The notes below the pieces were generated by a model, which ran no database searches, had not been told where the DNA came from, and saw only the letters and a program-made list of their open reading frames with translations. Source: Actinidia chinensis (taxonomy: Eukaryota > Streptophyta > Magnoliopsida > Ericales > Actinidiaceae). From it: a DNA stretch of 10,000 nt. The stretch covers positions 17,920,169 through 17,930,168 of the forward strand of contig CM018903.1 of assembly GCA_009663005.1 (NCBI GenBank), read 5' to 3'. The position numbers and the translations under genes are program-made. Numbering within the stretch: position 1 is the stretch's first letter; every line of letters starts with the position of its first letter. Shown here piece by piece: positions 8,072 through 10,000 of the stretch.

Positions 8072-8151
8072 CTGCTACAAATAAGTTTCTGTGAGCGCCT
8101 TCAAACAATAAAAATAATGAAATAGAGATTGAGGAAGAAATGATTGGATAC
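8072..8151 (-). other. Intron in the antisense gene (80 bp)
   Basis: On the - strand the donor is TTAG^GTATCC at 8151 and the acceptor TTTGTAGCAG^GC ends at 8072. The interior is T-rich, as plant introns usually are. Splicing joins FFHIVG plus a mutated CAG codon to AVVLGSSLAV in phase, a junction that matches family proteins as I remember them. Exon 3 then stays in frame with the long C-terminal ORF, 96 bases further on. This is the best-supported of the candidate introns. Confidence 0.75.
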
Positions 8152-8581
8152 CTAACCGACAATGTGGAAAAATTTGCTAACCATCTGATCCAAGGAGAGC
8201 TTATCAACCTTCTCCTTGTCGGTAGGAAGGACTGTCCCGGAAAGAATCTTTTTGGCCACGGCGGCACTCCCCAAGCTCTAGGCCCTATGGCTGTGTCGGG
8301 GTTAGACGAAGTACCCTCCCCAGGAGCTACTGATGGCCTGGTTCTTTTGGTCACCAACGTGCTTGATCTCGCCAAGGTTTTTGCCTTCTTCGCCGCCGGC
8401 GTGGGTAGATCTTCTCCTTGACTTTGCCTTGCTAGGTAAAACATTCGAAGCCTCGTCCCTCGAAAGCTTTTCCTGAATAACAACCCCTTAGCAGTGGGGG
8501 TCGACTTCAATGACGAGTTTACGCCCTTTGACTCCTCCACCTTTTGGGTGAGTTTCTTTAAGCTGAGTCTTTTTAATATCC
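8152..8581 (-). pseudogene. Antisense gene: basic central exon
   Basis: Bounded by the 68-bp and 80-bp introns, this exon encodes a Lys/Ser/Thr-rich, probably unstructured region. It reads LKKLTQKVEESKG, then (after frame changes near 8490 and 8440) PTPAAKKAKTLARSSTLVTK and APGEGTSSNPDTAIGPRA. A single-base loss near 8275 shifts the frame to AKKILSGTVLPTDKEKVDKL and SLDQMVSKFFHIVG. It ends with TAG at 8154-8152 directly at the donor, where a CAG (Gln) completes the family wording. The KKAK clusters could serve nuclear targeting, which is only an inference. A long ORF crosses the whole exon and both introns but does not follow the conserved frame throughout. Confidence 0.65.
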
Positions 8582-8649
8582 CTGCAAAACAAATATCGAC
8601 ATCAGAACGTGAAAGAGATAAAACACTTGGAAAAGAATAAAGACTGTAC
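8582..8649 (-). other. Probable intron in the antisense gene (68 bp)
   Basis: Read on the - strand, the donor is GGAAG^GTACAG at 8649 and the acceptor is TTTTGCAG^GG ending at 8582, after a pyrimidine-rich stretch with a CTGAT branch-point-like site. Upstream, the frame reading MSESWLPSELRSE runs up to the donor. Downstream, KRLSLKKLTQKVEESKG begins straight after the acceptor, and removal keeps the two in phase. A length of 68 nt is short but possible for a plant intron. Reading through instead gives a hydrophobic, unfamiliar segment. Confidence 0.6.
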
Positions 8650-8696
8650 CTTCCGATCTGAGCTCGGAGGGGAGCCATGATTCTGACATAGCTCCC

Positions 8697-8725
8697 GAGC
8701 TTGAGCTCAAACTTAAGCTCGAGCT
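8697..8725. repeat. Short near-palindromic GAGCT-rich tract
   Basis: The tract is built from overlapping GAGCT, AAGCT and TGAGCTCA units and is close to its own reverse complement. On the - strand it encodes a serine run just before the MSESW segment of the antisense protein, which by itself can explain the pattern. Confidence 0.45.
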
Positions 8726-9128
8726 ACCTGGCTCTTAACAAAGGAATGAAGGTCAGACTTTTGCCCCTAAGATTGACAACAAAACTTGGTCGAAGAGGCA
8801 AGATAAAAGTCTGTGTCTCCTCCTAATGGTTCCTATGTACTCTATTGAGCTATCTCGAGAGAGGTCACCTCGGGGTGGTTCATCTCGGTAATGGCGGGAC
8901 TCACCCTCGTCATTTGAAGTGGCTACATTGTCCAAGGACTTTCCCTCAGTGTTGTCCCCGCTCCCAAACGATGTCCCTTCATGACCATAGGCGAAGTACT
9001 TTTAAAAGGTTTTCGAGCCGAGTACCACAGGAACATTGAAGTATCCTCCCGGTCCTATTTTTTCGAAAACCCTCGTTGTCCTTCGATCTTCGAGGTTAGT
9101 TAGGATGGGCAGCTTGTTGCAGCGTTTG

Positions 9129-9210
9129 CTTGAGTAATGAAGAACCTTTGTTAATATGGGGTGAGGTATCATACTTCAATAAAATAATAAAATATGAAAA
9201 CCTGGCTAAC
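9129..9210 (-). other. Possible third intron of the antisense gene
   Basis: After the PRTWGTPG block, the - strand becomes AT-rich with CAG^GTTAGC at 9210 or CAG^GTTTTC at 9201, a T-rich stretch, and candidate AG acceptors at 9147-9146 and 9130-9129. Downstream, family-like wording (KRCNKLP) resumes. Lengths of 56 to 82 nt are at the low end for plants. The frame across the junction does not come out cleanly with any pair I tried, so this call is weak. Confidence 0.3.
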
Positions 9211-9819
9211 CTGGGGTGCCCCATGTTCTTGGGATCCATGGGACTCCTTTGCCTCGAGCTAAATTTGGGAAGAATTCCCAATCATCTCCTGAGACAAAGA
9301 AAAATCTCTTCTTCCACCTCTTGACATTGTTGGGGGACCCCTTGATTAGATTCCTACCTGACCTCACCTTAAAGTACAGCCACCCCAAGTCTGGCTTCAA
9401 ATTATTGAACAAGCTGCAAAAAATCTGAATTCGTTGAGGATAGGGTGCGCTTGTAAAATCACCATATCACCAGTATGCAGACGATGCTTCACCATGCGTT
9501 AAAAGAAAGTTGGGTGAGGCAAATGTTATAAAAATTTAAAATTCTCCTGCTGGGGTGGATGGGGAAGCCTCAGACCAGCGGGAAAAGCAGTTTCGTAGAA
9601 AGCTACCTGGCCCAGGTGAGTGGAAAATATGGTCTCGCCCTCATCAGAAATCCTGGCCTGGACCCCGGCCGGAAAGGAATATATTTCTCTCATGATTGAA
9701 CTTCTTTTCGAAAGGAGAATGAGTGGCCCTCTCAGAATCTTCCCTGTGGTCAAAGGTTTCACCCCGAGGAGAAGAATCCTTAGGGGGGAAGAAGGAAGTT
9801 GGTTAACTTTGCCCGACAT
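9206..9819 (-). pseudogene. Antisense gene: N-terminal Transposase_28-like domain
   Basis: This is the conserved N-terminal globular part of the antisense protein. Three blocks are clear: DEGETIFSTHLGQVAFYETA, then (after a frame change near 9530) a stretch containing LNFYNICLTQLSFNAW with TGA stops at 9491 and 9461, then (after another change near 9425) LKPDLGWLYFKVRSG and WKKRFFFVSGDDWEF. The TGA codons fall directly after Trp codons where Arg is expected, consistent with CGA to TGA. Between about 9790 and 9690 a neighbouring frame reads more hydrophilic and more family-like than the ATG frame, suggesting two small compensating indels. ATG 9819 is chosen over the upstream ATG at 9849 because the MSGKVNQ wording fits the family start as I remember it. 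Confidence 0.72.
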
Positions 9820-10000
9820 GTTGGATCTCTCTCTGAGATGTTCAGACACCCAATACGGTAAAGAATTTTCTAAATCTCCTATGTCAGTTCAATTGGACAT
9901 GCACTAAAAACTAATAAATTGAAGATGAGAGTACTTACTGATGGACTAATATGAAGAGTGGATGGCGAGCTGACTAAGGCGAGGTGCACATCGAAGCAAG
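9820..10000. other. Upstream leader or promoter side of the antisense gene
   Basis: This stretch lies 5' of the proposed antisense ATG. It has no clear coding content. On the - strand there is an ideal splice-donor-like GTAAGT at 9938-9933 (context CAGTAAGTA) and a CCAAT sequence near 9892, but I found no TATA box. The donor-like site could belong to a leader intron whose acceptor lies nearer the ATG, but none of the AG sites I tried gives a normal intron length. Confidence 0.35.

Larger units (their letters stand above)
7535..9819 (-). pseudogene. Antisense gene of the Tat element (Transposase_28-type protein), broken, multi-exon
   Basis: The - strand carries a gene of the family annotated in plants as 'putative gypsy-type transposon' (Pfam Transposase_28 type). 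Its function is unknown, and despite the family name no transposase chemistry is established. The proposed start ATG at 9819 (MSGKVNQLPSSP) leads to GQVAFYETAFPAGL (9612-9571), GWLYFKVRSGRNLI (from about 9385) and WKKRFFFVSGDDWEF (9316-9272), then VPWIPRTWGTPG. After a broken middle come GYFNVPVVLGSKTF (about 9046-9005) and an acidic Ser/Glu/Arg-rich region (8935-8760). A basic central region (KKLTQKVEESKG) and a C-terminal coiled coil follow. Frameshifts occur near 9790, 9690, 9530, 9425, 8440 and 8275, with stops at 9491, 9461, 8154 and 7999. Two candidate introns are well supported and a third is possible. The upstream part may have further exons beyond the window. Confidence 0.8.
566..10000 (+). 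mobile_element. Decayed Ty3/Gypsy LTR retrotransposon, Tat clade (partial; 3' end outside window)
   Basis: The element is defined by an ordered set of parts: probable LTR with TATA box, primer-binding-site-like sequence, gag with a zinc knuckle, protease ([10 protein letters not shown]), RT (YIDD), RNase H, a second RNase H of archaeal type, integrase (HHCC, D-D-35-E, GPY), a tandem-repeat spacer and an antisense gene. The second RNase H, the hypervariable repeat-bearing 3' region and the antisense gene are known marks of Tat elements such as Retand and Grande. Gag-pol carries about 25 in-frame stops and several frameshifts, so this copy is non-autonomous. No 3' LTR or polypurine tract is seen, so the right end lies past 10000. 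The left edge is a guess; the internal domains make the element itself certain. The sublineage within Tat is not resolved. Confidence 0.93.

Noticed and set aside
8140..8421. 93-codon + strand open frame
   Set aside because: It is the complement of the antisense central exon, with no recognisable domain; the opposite strand carries the conserved wording.
8034..8678. 214-codon open frame on the - strand, tempting as one intact protein
   Set aside because: It reads straight through two probable introns and leaves the conserved frame in several places. Only parts of it match the antisense protein family, so it is not a real product as it stands.
566..10000. An endogenous pararetrovirus or an envelope-bearing element
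   Set aside because: Integrase, LTR features and domain order are those of a Ty3/Gypsy retrotransposon. No movement-protein or coat region of pararetroviruses is seen, and the ORF after pol is antisense, unlike an env gene.

Overview
The window is plant nuclear DNA and holds one large, badly decayed LTR retrotransposon. It belongs to the Ty3/Gypsy superfamily, Tat clade (the group that includes Retand, Grande and Ogre). The evidence is the domain order gag, protease, reverse transcriptase, RNase H, a second archaeal-type RNase H, then an integrase with HHCC, D-D-35-E and GPY/F motifs. After pol come a tandem-repeat spacer and a separate coding region on the opposite strand. Tat elements are confined to plants. 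The base composition and protein wording look eudicot to me, but I cannot name the species. I see no host gene, tRNA, rRNA or CRISPR array.

Layout. Bases 1 to about 565 are AT-rich flanking DNA without a gene. A probable 5' LTR follows (about 566-1148; the left edge is uncertain), with a TATA box at 894-903. A primer-binding-site-like sequence lies at 1155-1172. The broken gag runs from about 1309 to 2970 and the broken pol from about 2971 to 6753, both on the + strand. Bases 6754-7534 are a non-coding spacer with a 71-bp tandem repeat. From 9819 down to 7535, on the - strand, lies the remnant of an antisense gene of the 'putative gypsy-type transposon' family (Pfam Transposase_28 type). It appears to contain spliceosomal introns. 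The 3' LTR is not in view, so the element continues beyond 10000.

State of the element. Gag-pol carries about 25 in-frame stops and several small frameshifts, so it cannot be autonomous. By comparison with remembered family consensus, most stops look like CAA, CAG or CGA turned into TAA, TAG or TGA, or TGG turned into TAG or TGA. That is the signature of cytosine deamination in methylated DNA. Most catalytic residues of protease, RT, the archaeal-type RNase H and integrase can still be read.

Most interesting points: the intron-bearing antisense gene, whose last exon is nearly open while gag-pol is riddled with stops; the tandem repeat, whose third unit carries an inverted 17-bp core; the near-identity of two repeat units inside an otherwise decayed element; and a recurring TCGCCA-like motif through the spacer. 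None is clearly a new system. The antisense spliced gene is a known but poorly understood feature of Tat elements. All family assignments come from reading the translation; no search was run.
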